Shown here one piece after another: positions 13,406 through 25,199 of a DNA stretch of 64,000 nt. The DNA comes from Panax quinquefolius. Lineage: Eukaryota > Streptophyta > Magnoliopsida > Apiales > Araliaceae. The notes beneath the pieces are model-generated. The model was not told the origin of the DNA and ran no database searches. It was given only the letters and a program-made list of their open reading frames with translations. The DNA is taken from NCBI GenBank assembly GCA_020205615.1, contig CM035151.1, forward strand, positions 9,696,565 to 9,760,564, read 5' to 3'. The first letter of the stretch is position 1, and every line of letters begins with the position of its first letter. The position numbers were made by a program, and so were the translations under genes.

Positions 13406-14410
13406 TTGAGTATAGCTTTTTGCAGTTCATGCAAAATCAGACGAGGGAGACTCGTGTACAAAATACTGCAAAGTGGAAGTGATAAGAACGCTATTGCCCG
13501 TCACAAACCCAAGCGATTCAAGGAGTTGAAACCACCAGAATTTATTGGAAAACCAGATCCGATCAAGGCAGAAACATGGGTCAAGCAAATTACCAAGATA
13601 TTCGATATCTTGGGATGCACGGAGGAACAGAAGGTTCCATTCGCCACCTTTATGTTCCGTGTAGTGAGGCAAACCAACGTGGGAGAGTCCGTGAAGGGTA
13701 CCTAGCCCGCTTTGACTCAACATGTCTTGGGAAACGTTTGAGAACTATTCAATGACAAGTACTTTCACGAAAGTATTCGCTATATGAAGGAGGTAGAGTT
13801 TATCATCATCGAACAAAAAATAAATACGACCGGTGTCCCAAAGACGAGGCAAAGTTCACGAGTTATCCGTGTTTTGCACTATATTTGGTAGAGAATGAGA
13901 AACGAATTACAAGGATGTTTCGAGAGGTCTAAAACTCGAGATTCACAATACCTTATCTCTCATAAATTTTCTCTGTATTCAAATGTTGTCAATAGGACTC
14001 AATTATTAGAGCGAGATACTGAGTATATTCAACCGAGGGACCACAACTGTGGTCATAATACGGATGACAAAGATCATCGAGCGATGATAACCAACGAGGA
14101 GGGAAAATACGAACAAAGCAGAATTACTCGGGTGGTCATCGTGACCATGATAATAGGAGAGGTGAGTCAATTGAAAATTTCAGAAAGAGGAGATTCAACA
14201 ATGACGAGAAGACATCAGCAGCAGCATCAGCACCAACAACAAATTCTAGGGGAGGAGAACGACCGCCAGTTAGATGTTACAAATGCGGGAAAGAAGGACA
14301 TATATCACCAAACTGTCCACAACAATCCAAGGTATGTTACTAATTGTGGAAAGGAAGGCCACGTAGCTCGGGATTGTTTCAGAAGAAAACCAAGTTCAAC
14401 GGGATGGTGA
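13406..14410 (+). pseudogene. Ty3/gypsy gag fragment with zinc knuckles (broken)
   Basis: This encodes part of a retrotransposon capsid-nucleocapsid polyprotein. The first frame (13406-13705) contains RFKELKPPEFIG and ETWVKQITKIFDILGC, as in the plant Retrotrans_gag domain. A second frame (13895-14410) carries the RNA-binding end. Two CCHC knuckles lie at about 14275-14385 (CYKCGKEGH, then NCGKEGHVARDC), with a frame change between them. The start, the region around 13700-13890 and the reading frame are all disrupted, so no functional Gag can be made. It sits between two inverted LTRs and is paralogous to 16733-17690. Confidence 0.8.
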
Positions 14411-14697
14411 CTCTACAGGGTCATCCCGGATAAGTCGAAATCAATGGTTCTGTAAGAGCGTTTGTCGTGGATCGGCCAAAACGTGAGGAACCCGAACGAG
14501 GTGATCAATGTAAGCTAATCTTGAATTCTTGCGAAGTTTATACCTTTACTAGATACACCTGATTCTACCCATTCATTTATCTCTCTTGCTTGTGCTCAAC
14601 GTTTAAACTTCGACTCTAGGAGAAATTAGACTTTGATTTATCGGTGGAGACTCAGATTAGAGAAACTTTCGTTACATCCACTGTTTATAAATCTTGT
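14411..14697 (+). pseudogene. Ty3/gypsy aspartic protease remnant
   Basis: Conceptual translation in mixed frames gives a vestige of the retropepsin core (active-site triad region at about 14545-14585, followed by THSFISLACA-like residues) and a downstream stretch like 'EKLDFDLSVET'. The active-site triplet is not readable in one frame. The fragment stops dead at an LTR start at 14698, so reverse transcriptase and integrase are missing from this copy. Confidence 0.6.
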
Positions 14698-16450
14698 GTA
14701 AGACCCCAACTTTTATAAATAAAGATGAATTTTCTATAAATATTATTTTTTGAATATTATGGAATAAATTTGATATAATGTTATAGTTGTGGGTAATATT
14801 TATAAATTTTGCAAAGTAAAGCAAGTTGTTATAAAATATTCGTTTGGTGGGAATATTCTTTTTGTTGGGGAATATTCGTACGACAACTCAATCATCAGTG
14901 GACCCCACAACCAAGTATTGTCGTAGTTAGAAAATGACAAAATTATCTTTCTATAAAAATAACTGGCAGAGGTGTTACTGTTAAAACCGTTGAACTACCC
15001 AGTAGTAAAAGTACAAAGAATACGCCGTAGTCAGATAAGAAGACACGATATTGATTATTGATGCTTACGTGAGAAGTCACCACCTATCTTTCAATTATTG
15101 CTCACGATGATTCACGATCATATCTCTTATATTATTGATTCAATTATTATCACAAGATCATCCAGATAATATGTTATAATTTTAAATCAATAATTGAGAC
15201 GACAAGTTATAAATGATTAATAATTGTTGAAAGATTAAATATGTGTTGATTAAAAATAAAACGATTTGTGGTAATATTTATTCAATCCTTGATGTATATA
15301 AAGAGTCTCATATGAGACGCTTGTGGTAAGTTTGATTATTTTTATATAAAATATATGTCATCATCTAAGAGTCTCTTCGTCAATAGTAATTACCTTTGTG
15401 AATAGTAATTACTTTCGTCAATAGTAATTACCTTTACCAGACGTCAAACCACTTGTCGTTTCATATTACAAGCGTCGAACCACTTGTCGTTTCACATTAC
15501 AAAGGCCGAACCACTTGTCGTTTCACATTATAAAGCGCCAAACCACTTTTCTTTTCACATCACCAATCGTTAAAGCCACTCGCTTTTCATATACGGCTTA
15601 AGCTAGAAATCTTCTATAAATAGAGGCCTAGTGCTACATTATTTTTCACTAATTCATTCAAGCTATAGAGAGAGAAAGTATAGAGAGAATAAGAGAGAAA
15701 GAAGAAGAGTATTTTGTTACTACACTACTGCAAAGATTCAATCTCCTACTAAAAGTAAGTGGGTGTTATTCTTTTCTTATTCACGAAGAGAATCGTTGTT
15801 ATTCCATTGCTTATTATTCTCGTTGGAATAACTCGATAACGTGGTTTACCCTATACTTGGTAACATTCTTCTATTATTCTATGGAACATCCTCGTCTGTG
15901 TGTTTTTTAAGGACCGGTTCCGCTCTTTTTATTATTATTCTATCGAACATCCTCGCTCATGTTTTTTACACCGGACTGGTTCCGCTCTTTTATTATTATT
16001 CTGTGGAATATCCGCTGCGTGTGTTTTACGCCGACTGGTTCCATTCTTTATTATTTTGTTGGAATATCCTCGTCTCATGCATTTTACGCCGTAACCCGGT
16101 TCCGTTATTTATTATTCTGCTGAATAACTCCTGCTGCAAGCGGTCTATCGCATTTATGGTGATTTCTTTTGTTATTCCATTCTTTATTATACTCGGGTTG
16201 GTTAAAACTTTGACTTCTATACTCCATGAAATTAGTGGAATATCCTTGATATTTGCGCTTCATCCAAAGATCCTTTCATGGAAATATTCTTCTTAGTATT
16301 CTTGAATTTTACTCTACAAAGCAAAGATCATGCCGACATTTGATGTTATTGGTTCCTAGATAAATTAATTCTTGAACTTGTTTTATTGAATTCTTATATC
16401 ATTGTCATCATCCTCATGTTAATATTATGTTGAAAGTCATCATCGGCCTG
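14698..16450 (+). mobile_element. Ty3/gypsy LTR, 3'-truncated (upstream of element E)
   Basis: The LTR starts TGTAAGACCCCAAC. TATAAATA is at 15615-15622, followed by a CT-rich leader and the roughly 55 bp tandem repeat (15840-16140). A 9 bp perfect inverted repeat, GTTATTCCA/TGGAATAAC, spans 15798-15832. The final 0.6-0.7 kb and the primer-binding site are deleted: at about 16450 the sequence passes straight into leader DNA that in element B begins beyond the primer-binding site. Confidence 0.75.
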
Positions 16451-16732
16451 TATTAGAGGGAAAAACTGGGAATACCTTCGCTAAGTATGACCTACCTAAG
16501 TTTATGTGCTATTTTATCGGGTCATTACGTAATATAGGGATAATATGTTACATGTCAATTAACCTTTTGTTTTGTGGCAAGATCTAAAAAATGACATCCG
16601 AGAATGTTGAGAATAAGAATGGAGCACATGCGATCGTTGATTCACCACATATCAATAATCGTGGATAATGTGAATCGAAGGCGATAATCCTCACGTAACA
16701 ACAACAACACCGACCAAATGATGAATGATCAA
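16451..16732 (+). mobile_element. Element E untranslated leader
   Basis: This matches 23068-23170 (the leader after element B's primer-binding site) and the minus-strand leader at about 4880-5040. It contains no gene and runs into gag. Confidence 0.6.
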
Positions 16733-17690
16733 ATGTTCGGAGGCTTTATACAATTCATGCAACAAAGAAAGTAGAGCGACTCGCCCAAAACGTAGGTGGA
16801 AACACGAAAAACTCTCAGGCGGTCCGCTAAACAGATTCAAGGAGCTGGGACCACCGGAGTTTAAGGAGAGCCAAAACCACTTACGGAAGCATGGATAAAG
16901 CAGATTACCAAGATATTTGATGTCTTGGGATGCTCCGAGGAGCAAAAGGTTCCTTTCACGCCTTTATGTGCTGTGAGAGAGTTGGTTAGGGAATCGGTGG
17001 GAATCCAGAAACGACTCAATCATGGCCAGATCAAGATATCTTGGGAGAAGTTCCGGGAGTCATTCAACGACAAATACTTTCCTCGAAAGTATTCGCCACA
17101 TGAAGGAGGTGGAGTTTATCAAGTTGGAACTAAACAATATGACCGTGTCGCGCACGAGGCAAAATTTGCGAGTTATCACGTTTTCGTCCCACTGGTGGAT
17201 AATGAAGAGAGAATGGCGCGAATGTTTTTAAGAGGTTTGAAGCGGGAGATACGCCAACATCTTATTTCTCATAAACCGTGTTTATATTCAGATGTTGTAA
17301 ATAGGGTTCGATTAGTGGAGCGCGATAACGCAGTGTATAACTAAAAGAGAAAGCGGTGCAAGCAAAATTATAATACCGGTGAGAGTAGTCATCGAAGCCG
17401 TGACAACAAGCGTGAGAGGAATCAACAGGCCGATATGGTAACCACTTTGGTGGTAATCGAGCCAAAACAATAAGAATGGACATTTCAAGAAAAGGAGATT
17501 CAACAATGATAGAAAGACGTCAAAGACCAAAGACCCGTTGTTAAGGAAGGAGAAAGACCACCTATATCATATGTTTCAAATGCGAGGAGAGGATACATCA
17601 TCCAAATGCGTCATGCCATCCAAAGCATGTTATAATTATGGAAGAGAATGTCACTTAGCTAGATTTTTGTCGTTTCACATCAAGACAAAT
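16733..17690 (+). pseudogene. Ty3/gypsy gag (element E), broken
   Basis: A second gag copy. Conceptual pieces include RFKELGPPEFK-like and WIKQITKIFDVLGCSEEQKV-like stretches at 16830-16960. A longer open segment at 16925-17344 covers the capsid core (WEKFRESFNDKYFP at about 17040-17080, then MARMFLRGLKREIRQHL). The nucleocapsid at about 17610-17670 reads CYNYGRECHLAR: the second knuckle cysteine is replaced by tyrosine. Frame breaks occur near 16925 and 17345. It is followed by protease and pol remnants in the normal Ty3 order. Confidence 0.8.
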
Positions 17691-17749
17691 TCAACTAGGA
17701 TGGAGGCATCAAAGGTCAGTCCCGAAAAAAGTCAAACCAGGTAGTCTGA

Positions 17750-18160
17750 GGAGAGCGTTTGTTGTGACCTCCTGAGAGAGCAAGGAACCCGAATGAGGTC
17801 ATCACGGTAAGCTTATCATAAACTCTAATGAAGTCTATACTTTATTTGATCTGGTTCTACCCATTCTTTTATTTCTCATACTTGCACGCCATCGATTAAA
17901 TTTGACTCGGAGAAATTAGACTTTGATTTATCTGTGGAAACTCCGTTGGGAGAAACCTTCATTACATCCACTTTTTATAAATCTTGTTTGGTTCAAATCG
18001 GCACCCTCACATTACTGGGTCGATCTTATTTCATTAAAAATACTTGCATTTGACGTGATTCTAGTGGATTGATTGGTTAACTACTTATCATGCAAAATTG
18101 ATTATTTTCGTAAGGTTGTTAGCTTTCATATTCCTAACCAACCTATTATGCTAATTCAAG
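17750..18160 (+). pseudogene. Ty3/gypsy protease remnant (element E)
   Basis: About 17835-17990 corresponds to the retropepsin region. The active-site loop, normally DSG in this family, is altered and out of frame (LFD is followed by LV). A downstream stretch reads EKLDFDLSVETPLGETF. About 18040-18150 corresponds to the conserved FDVIL...DWL segment and ends in KVVSFHIPNQP. Several frame changes make it non-functional. Confidence 0.65.
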
Positions 18161-18269
18161 CTTAATTCAAACCATTAAAATCAATCACGGTCATCTCAAG
18201 CCATAAAGCTATTCGCTTATTGAAAAACGGATGTCAAACTTTCTTAGCTCATGTCATGATTTAAACAAA

Positions 18270-19290
18270 AATACGTCGGTTTTGAACGATATTTCTATTG
18301 TTAATAAATTTCCGACGATTCCCAGAAGAACTTCCTCGCCTACCCCCAGAGCGTGAAATTGAATTTTGTATTGACTTTTGAACCCTAAGACAAAACCTAT
18401 TTCCAAATCCCCATATCGAATGGCTCTATTGAACTTCGTGAGTTAAAGACCCAACTGCAGAATTGTTAGACATTGGCTTTATTCGTCCCTAGTACTTCTC
18501 CCTTTGGGTGCTCCTATTCTATTCGTGAAGAAGAAAGATGGGAGTATGCGACTTTTGTATTGATTATCTGGAGTTGAATCATGTCACCATCAAAAATAGG
18601 TATCCATTGCCACGTATTGATGACTGTTTGACCAATTGCAAGGAGCCAAATTCTTTTCAAAGATCGATCTTCGTTTGGATATCACCAATTGAAGATTAGA
18701 ATCACGACATTCCAAAGACGGCTTCCGTAACTCGACATGGGCATTATGAATTCCTAGTCATGTCCTTTGGATCGACTAATGCTCCTCGCCGCCTTCATGG
18801 GTATGATGAACCGAGTATTCAAGGAATATTTGGATCACTTTGTGGTCGTCTTTATTGATGACATCATTATTTATTCCAAAAGCCATGAAGATCATGAGCA
18901 ACACTTCGAGGTCGACACTCCAAAAGCTTCGTGAATATAAGCTTTATGCCAAGTTGAAGAAATGCGAGTTCGGCTTGAAGAAGTAGCATTCCTTGGGCAC
19001 GTGGTATCAAGTCATGGAATATCCATTGACCCAAAGAAAGATTGAAGCTATTCAAAGCCGGGAACAACCTAAATCGTTGATCAAGACGTAGCTTTCTTGC
19101 TTAATTTGGTTATTATCGGAGATTCGTGGAAGAATTTTTCGAATCGCTATTCCATCGACTCATTGACTCGGAAAGATACAAAGTTCGGTTGGAGCGAAGA
19201 ATGTGAGAAGAGTTTTCAAGAACTCAAGAGGAGACTTATTTCAAAGACTGCTCGACAATACCATCTGCTCGGAGGATTTGTCATCTACAT
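18270..19290 (+). pseudogene. Ty3/gypsy reverse transcriptase (element E), multiply frameshifted
   Basis: The RT-type order is clear in mixed frames: FPEELPR-PPEREIEF-like linker (18300-18370), a GFIRPS-like stretch (18470), KKDGSMRL (18530), NRYPLPRIDD (18595-18630), then the catalytic box with [10 protein letters not shown] at about 18850-18880. FIDD replaces the commoner YVDD or FIDD forms of the family and keeps both aspartates. At least four frame changes occur in 1 kb although residues around each motif are well kept, which is odd for long decay (see finding on indels). Confidence 0.8.
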
Positions 19291-19696
19291 GTGATGCTTC
19301 AGCAAAGGGTTGGGATGTGTTCTTATGCAACATGGAAAAGTTATAGTTTATGCCTCGCGACAACTCAAAGAATATGAGAGGAATTATCCTACTCATGATC
19401 TAGAGTTAGCAAATTGTTGTCTTTGCACTTAAAATGTGGAGGCATTACTTGTATGGGAGAAAGTGGAGATCTTTACGGATCATAAAAGCCTCAAATATTT
19501 CTTCACTCAAAAGGAACTCAACATGCGACAACGACGTTGGCTTGAACTGTTGAAAGATTATGATCATACCATCCAATACCATCCTCGAAAAGCAAACGTG
19601 GTAGCTGACGCATTGAGTAGAAGATCATATGCAAGACGAGTGCGATATTGTCAACGTAAATGCCCATTTTATGTGACTTGCAAAGGATGGAGATAG
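19291..19696 (+). pseudogene. Ty3/gypsy RNase H (element E)
   Basis: The first part reads [18 protein letters not shown] and [20 protein letters not shown], with small breaks. The second part is one open frame (19436-19696) containing [17 protein letters not shown] and [17 protein letters not shown]. This is the classic RNase H end of plant Ty3/gypsy pol and is the best-preserved part of element E. Confidence 0.85.
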
Positions 19697-19699
19697 AGT

Positions 19700-20626
19700 T
19701 AAAGACTCAGGACGATATGATGATAAGCGAGTATAATGAGTAGAACCGAACTTTAATCGATAAAGTTAAAGCCGCCAAACTACGCACTGGAGGTGACGCG
19801 ATGATGAAAGAAAGTGCAAGAAGGTGATATCTGGGAAGCAAGAATCGATGAAGAAGGAATACTTCGAGTCAACTCCGGATTTTGTGTTCCTAACGACCAC
19901 GATTTAAAGTATAATATCATGATGAAGGCGCACAACACACCATTTGCAATCCATCTCAGGAGTACCAAATGTATCATGATATTCGCCATACATTTTGGTG
20001 GAGCAATATGAAGAGAGATATACATTATTTATCTCAAGGTGTCTAACTTGTCAACGAAGTTAAAGCAGAGCATCAAGTACCAAAAGGTCCTCAGAACCAC
20101 TTGAAATTCCAGAATGGAAGTGGCAAAGACATTACCATGGATTTCGTTCTGGCCTTCCTAAGGTTTCTCAAGGCATAGATGCGATTTGGGTCATTATTGA
20201 TAGATTGACCAAGTCCGCTCATTTCTTACCGACACGAGAAACTTATACACTTGAACGTCTTGCTCAGATATACATAAACGAGATCAGAAGATCGCATGGT
20301 ATGCCGCAGTATCCATAGTTTCGATCGAGACCCAAGATTCACTTCACGATTTTGGGTTAGTTTGCAAAAAGCTACGGGCATGCACAGACTTACGATTTAG
20401 TTTCTAAGATATCATCCTCGACGGACGGACGGACGATCGGAGAGGACTATTCAAACTCTTGAAGATCTATTAAGACTCGGTGTCCTTGATTTCAAGGAAG
20501 TTGGGTCAAGTTCTTACCATTGGTGGAGTTTTTCTACAACAAATGCTTATCAAGCAAGTATGGCATGGCTCCATTCAAGCGTTGTATGGAAGAAAGTGTC
20601 GTTCTCCAAAGATGTTGGGATGAAGG
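19700..20626 (+). pseudogene. Ty3/gypsy integrase (element E), 3'-truncated
   Basis: This contains the zinc-binding region (about 19960-20060, with LTCQR-like residues near 20045-20060) and the catalytic core (about 20110-20340, with a [20 protein letters not shown] stretch at 20200-20255). The late-core ALYGRKC motif is at about 20580-20600. The reading frame is broken many times. At about 20626 the integrase is cut off in mid-domain and joined to an LTR, with no C-terminal domain and no polypurine tract. The fuller parallel copy is at 40037-41590. Confidence 0.75.
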
Positions 20627-23029
20627 AGACCCCAGATTTTATCAATAAAGATTTAAATTTTGTTTAAATAATTTTTAATATTATGGTGTGAATTTGAGAT
20701 AATATTATAGTTGTGGGTAGATTTATAAATTTTGCAAAGTATGCAAGTGGTTATATTATATTCGATTGGCTCTGGGAATATCTGGTTTAGCAGAAATATT
20801 CGCATAACGGCTCAATCATGGTGGACCCACAATGTAATTAATTATCATTTGATCGAGAAAACGACAAAAATATTTTATTAAAATAACGGCGGAAGTTTTA
20901 CCGTTGACACCGTTGAACTACCTCTGTAGTAAAAGTACAAGAATACGTGTGGTTGCATAAGAAGACACCAGATTGATTATCGATGCTTATGTGAGAAGTC
21001 ACTCGGTTTGATTCCATTATTATCGATTAATTAATATGAATTATTATAATGATAATGACGCTTTTGTTTTATTCAGTATTATTAACGTAATAAAAATGTA
21101 AACATCTTTTTTATATAAAATAGAATACTTTATTAAAGTTATTCTATAAATGTAATATATTATATTTTATTACGATATATAGTGTTGCATAGTAGTTTTT
21201 GCATATTGTTGTATAAGATTGCATAAGGTTTGCATATATAAAAATGTTTTTATATAAATAGAATATATTATATTTTATTTAAAAGATTTTTCTTTAAATA
21301 TGGACCGTCCGATTAAAGTAAATCAACTGGACCGCTCATGGATTAGTTACTACGCATTCCATTTTCCTATAAATAAGCTCATTCCTTCATTATTTTCTTA
21401 TTTAATTCATCAAACTCTCTAGAGAGAGAAATTATAGTAGAGAAGTTTATAGAGAGAAAGTTATAGAAAGAAGAAGAAGATATTCGCTACTTCACTACTT
21501 CTATATTCATTTTTTTTTAGTAGTGGGTGTTATTCTTTCTTCTTCAAGAGAACTTCGTTATTCCATTCATTATTATTCGTTGAATAACTCGTAAAAGTGG
21601 CATACCCTATACATAACCTCGACACGCCAGATACCCTATACTTGGTGAAATCCTTATGTTATTCCATTGCTTATTATTCTGTTGAATAACTCAGATACGC
21701 CATTTACCTATACTTGGTGACATTCTTCTATTATTCTCATTGAACATCCCGTCTGTGTTTTTTGGGACCGGTTCCGCTTTTTATTATTTCGTTGAACATC
21801 CTCGCTCAGGTGTTTTACACCGGACCGGTTCCGCTCTTTATCATTCTCGTTGAATATCCTATCCGTGTGTTTTACACCGGATCCGGTTCCATCTTTATTA
21901 TTCTGGTTGAACATCCCGCTTGTGTGAATTTCACCCGACCGGTTCCGTTATTATTATTCGCTGAATAACCCGCCTCATGCAAGCACCGCATGCACGGTGA
22001 TTTCTTTTGTTATTCCATTCTTTATTATACCCAAATAAGTTAAAACTTTGACTTCTATACTCCATGAAATTAGTAGAATATCCTCGATATTTCGCGTTTC
22101 ATCCAAAGATCTTTTCATGGAAATATTCTTCCGATCATTCTTGAATTTTACTCTACTAAAAACAAAGATTACGTCGACAATTTGACGTTAATAATTCATG
22201 GATTAAATAATTCTTGAACTTGTTTTATTGAATTATTATGTCATTGTCATCATCCTCATGTTATATTATGTTATCTTCGCTTACGCGGCATAGATGAACT
22301 TAGTATGATTATGACTGTGGATCATTCTAAGATAATCACGACTTGATATAAATGATGTGACAAAAGTCTCAAAGGGCCTCTGTAATGCGTTGATGGATAG
22401 TTTTTGGTATGATTATGACTGTGGGTGATTCTAAGATAGTCATGACCATTGATAATTTGATGAAAAATCTCGACCGTGGTATGTGGATGATTAGATGTGG
22501 TGGTTTATTTATTGTCGAGTCTCAATGATGATAAAATTGATGAAAAACTTTTAAAACCTAAAAGATAGTAGATTTTATTCTCTACTTGACTTTTTTAATG
22601 GATCGCTTATTCCACCGCAGCTTAAACTTGTTGTCTATTGTATTTTATCGCTTAACATCGTCAAGGCTAATGATAATTTATTCTCGCATTATCTTAGTCA
22701 TAATATTTTTATCGGGCTAGTTGAGCTCACCTTTCTTTCACCTTTTCTTCGTGAAATGAGAACATACCCGGGACGAGCCTGGGAACTAAGTAATGGTCCA
22801 GAGGATAGCATTAGTAGTCCTCACTATTCTCGTGAAATAGTGTGATAATAGTTGTAATGAGGACTCCTTTTGAGTTTGTATAATATCTAGTAGACAATAT
22901 TTGTATTCAAACTCACGCTTTATGTCGATGCATACACTACGCTTAGGTTAGTAAGTTTGTATTTGAATTTATGTACCATGTAAGTGGCGACCCAAGATGG
23001 GTGACGATACCTAATTTTTGGGGCGCCAC
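20627..23029 (+). mobile_element. Ty3/gypsy LTR (5' LTR of element B; abuts element E)
   Basis: This nearly complete 2.4 kb LTR has TATAAATA at 21368-21375, an AG-rich leader, the roughly 55 bp tandem repeat at 21722-21975, and an end at GGGGCGCCACT beside a primer-binding site. The 5' end is slightly eroded (GGAGACCCC instead of TGTGAGACCCC). Upstream it touches truncated integrase, downstream a 5'-type internal region, so it occupies the 3' LTR position of E and the 5' LTR position of B. Confidence 0.85.
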
Positions 23030-23030
23030 T

Positions 23031-23045
23031 TGGTATCGTAGCTTA
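23031..23045 (+). other. tRNA-Met primer-binding site of element B
   Basis: TGGTATCGTAGCTTA sits directly after the LTR end. It matches the plant initiator tRNA-Met complement TGGTATCAGAGC with one or two changes. It establishes element B's plus orientation and the LTR's 3' boundary. Confidence 0.85.
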
Positions 23046-25199
23046 GGATATGATCCCCTGCTAAGATGCGAGATAAGAACTAGAGGGGAGAGACGGGAAT
23101 TCTTCGCTAGTATGACCTACCTAAGTTTATTTGTTATTTAATTGGCTCACGAGTATGTGGATAATATTTGATATATTAATTAACCCTTTTGCTTCACAAT
23201 TCCTTTCTGTAATAAGAGTGTAGCTAGTCGAAGAGCGGGGTAACAAAGGAATAGAACGGTGGTCATCATTTAGTAGTTATATTTGGTGAATCAACTAGGT
23301 GAGGCTAACCCAACGTTGGAAGAGTGTTTTGCCACTATCATACAAGATGTCTAATGACATACAACCTCGTGTCATCATAAGATGTGGTTGTGCTCATCCA
23401 CTTGCCGAGTAGTATATTTACGAGCACTACCTATATGATCTTGGTGTTTGTTTGAAGTATAATTCTCAATTTGAGACAAAGTGGAGATAATGATAAATCA
23501 AGAGAAGACTCACCATCGGGAAGAATATGATAGTAATCTTCTCATTTTTCTTTGGGGTCTATTGGGTAAACCAAGAATAATTTTGTGGCCATATGATATC
23601 TATCATAACCTAGAAGCATGGCCTCCCATGTAATGGAAGGTTTCTTGAGCACTTTCCAAAGATTCTAATTTCTAAAACAGCTTTTTGACTATACATTTAT
23701 GTAAGGTGTCATTGTGAGGTGCTATCAAAGTTAAGGGATAGAAGTCACAGTTTGTATCAATGTGACGATTATCCAAGTCTTGGATGAGAGTCACAGCTTT
23801 GAATGATATTTCTATTATTAATAAATTTCTGGCGATTCTTGAAGACTTCTTAGCCTACTTAGAGCGTGAAATCGAATTTTGTATCGACCCCAAAGACAAA
23901 AACCCATTCCTTAAACCCTCAAATATTTCTTCAACTAAAATGAACAGCTTTACGTGGTTTATGATGAAAGTCATAATAAAAGCATTGGAATAATGAAAAT
24001 CATGGGTATTCGTGGTATTAGTAAGTTTTATGATGAGTTATGTTGGTTAGTATGTAAAAACATGAAAGTTTCTTAGAAATCACAAAGAGTTGAAAATCGA
24101 TTTTGGTGAAAAACGAATATGAAATTCAATTGACCATATCTCTTATTATATTTTGAATTTTTGAATGTGGTCAAGTCCTAGAGTTAGATCTATGAGTTAC
24201 CTAACTAATCCAAGTGGAATTACTGGAAAAGGTGTTGTAGATTTTGTGTGGACTGATTTTAGCAAAGGAGGCCAAAGCTGTAAATTTCGAAAATGCTACT
24301 GCCCAGAAACTTTAAGGGCTGTTTTTGGCCACTTAAATTATGAGAAAAATTCTGGCCTTTTGGGACATGAAAGTATATGGTATAAAGTATCTCCTGTCCA
24401 AAAATGAGCTCATTCTCGACTTAAATGAGCAAGTTATGACTATTTCAATATTTAGGTTTTTCCGATTTAAAACGCTATAACCTGAGTTCTATAACTCCCG
24501 ATGACCATGAAATTTAAACTAGAAGCTCACGTTAACATGTGTAAGGTCCTGCCAAGATTTGGGAATTTTTGGAGTTAAACTTGAGGTAGCTAATTTCTTA
24601 AGGAATTAATTAGAAATTGATTTTTGAAAAATAGTAAATGAATTTTAAAAATTCGAGAAAAATATATTTTCATTATGGGACTATATTATGCTAAATCCCA
24701 GAAAAGAAATATTTTTGGGACTGATTTGGTATTTTCATGAAAATAGTTTAGTTACTTAATATATGAGTTAAATATGTTATGTGAAGTAACAAAGTTGAAA
24801 AAATAGGATTTTATGGCTAGAGAATCCTATATAGTAGTATATGCATATTTTTGATGAGGATTTGATAATTGGTGATGATATTTTATGAGTATGGCATTTT
24901 GAATGATTAAATGCATTATATGGTAAAGCGTAAACAATTGAGAAAAATTGTTTATAAATTTAAGAAGTGATTAAAATATTGTTATAATATTAATGTTATT
25001 AGATTATGAGATTATTAAGTGATTGATAACATGGGGATATTCTTGAACTCGGATAAATTATATTATAAATGTTTAATATTTATCCTTTATCTCATTTGAT
25101 CGATTCTTTATATCATTATCCTCATGTTTATATTACGTTGAAAGTCATCTCGGGCCTCAGAAGTGTATAGATGGACTTGGTATGATTATGACCACTGGA

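Noticed and set aside
15841..16296. 151-residue plus-strand frame and similar frames at 8252, 27805 and 29118
   Set aside because: They fall in the LTR minisatellite and leader; translations are repeat-derived and not conserved between LTR copies.
24165..24407. Apparently conserved short protein (NYEKNSGLLGHESIWYKV) in both element B and element A (3308-3502, minus)
   Set aside because: The two copies differ by indels that shift frame between blocks, and no start or domain is recognisable; DNA similarity alone explains it.
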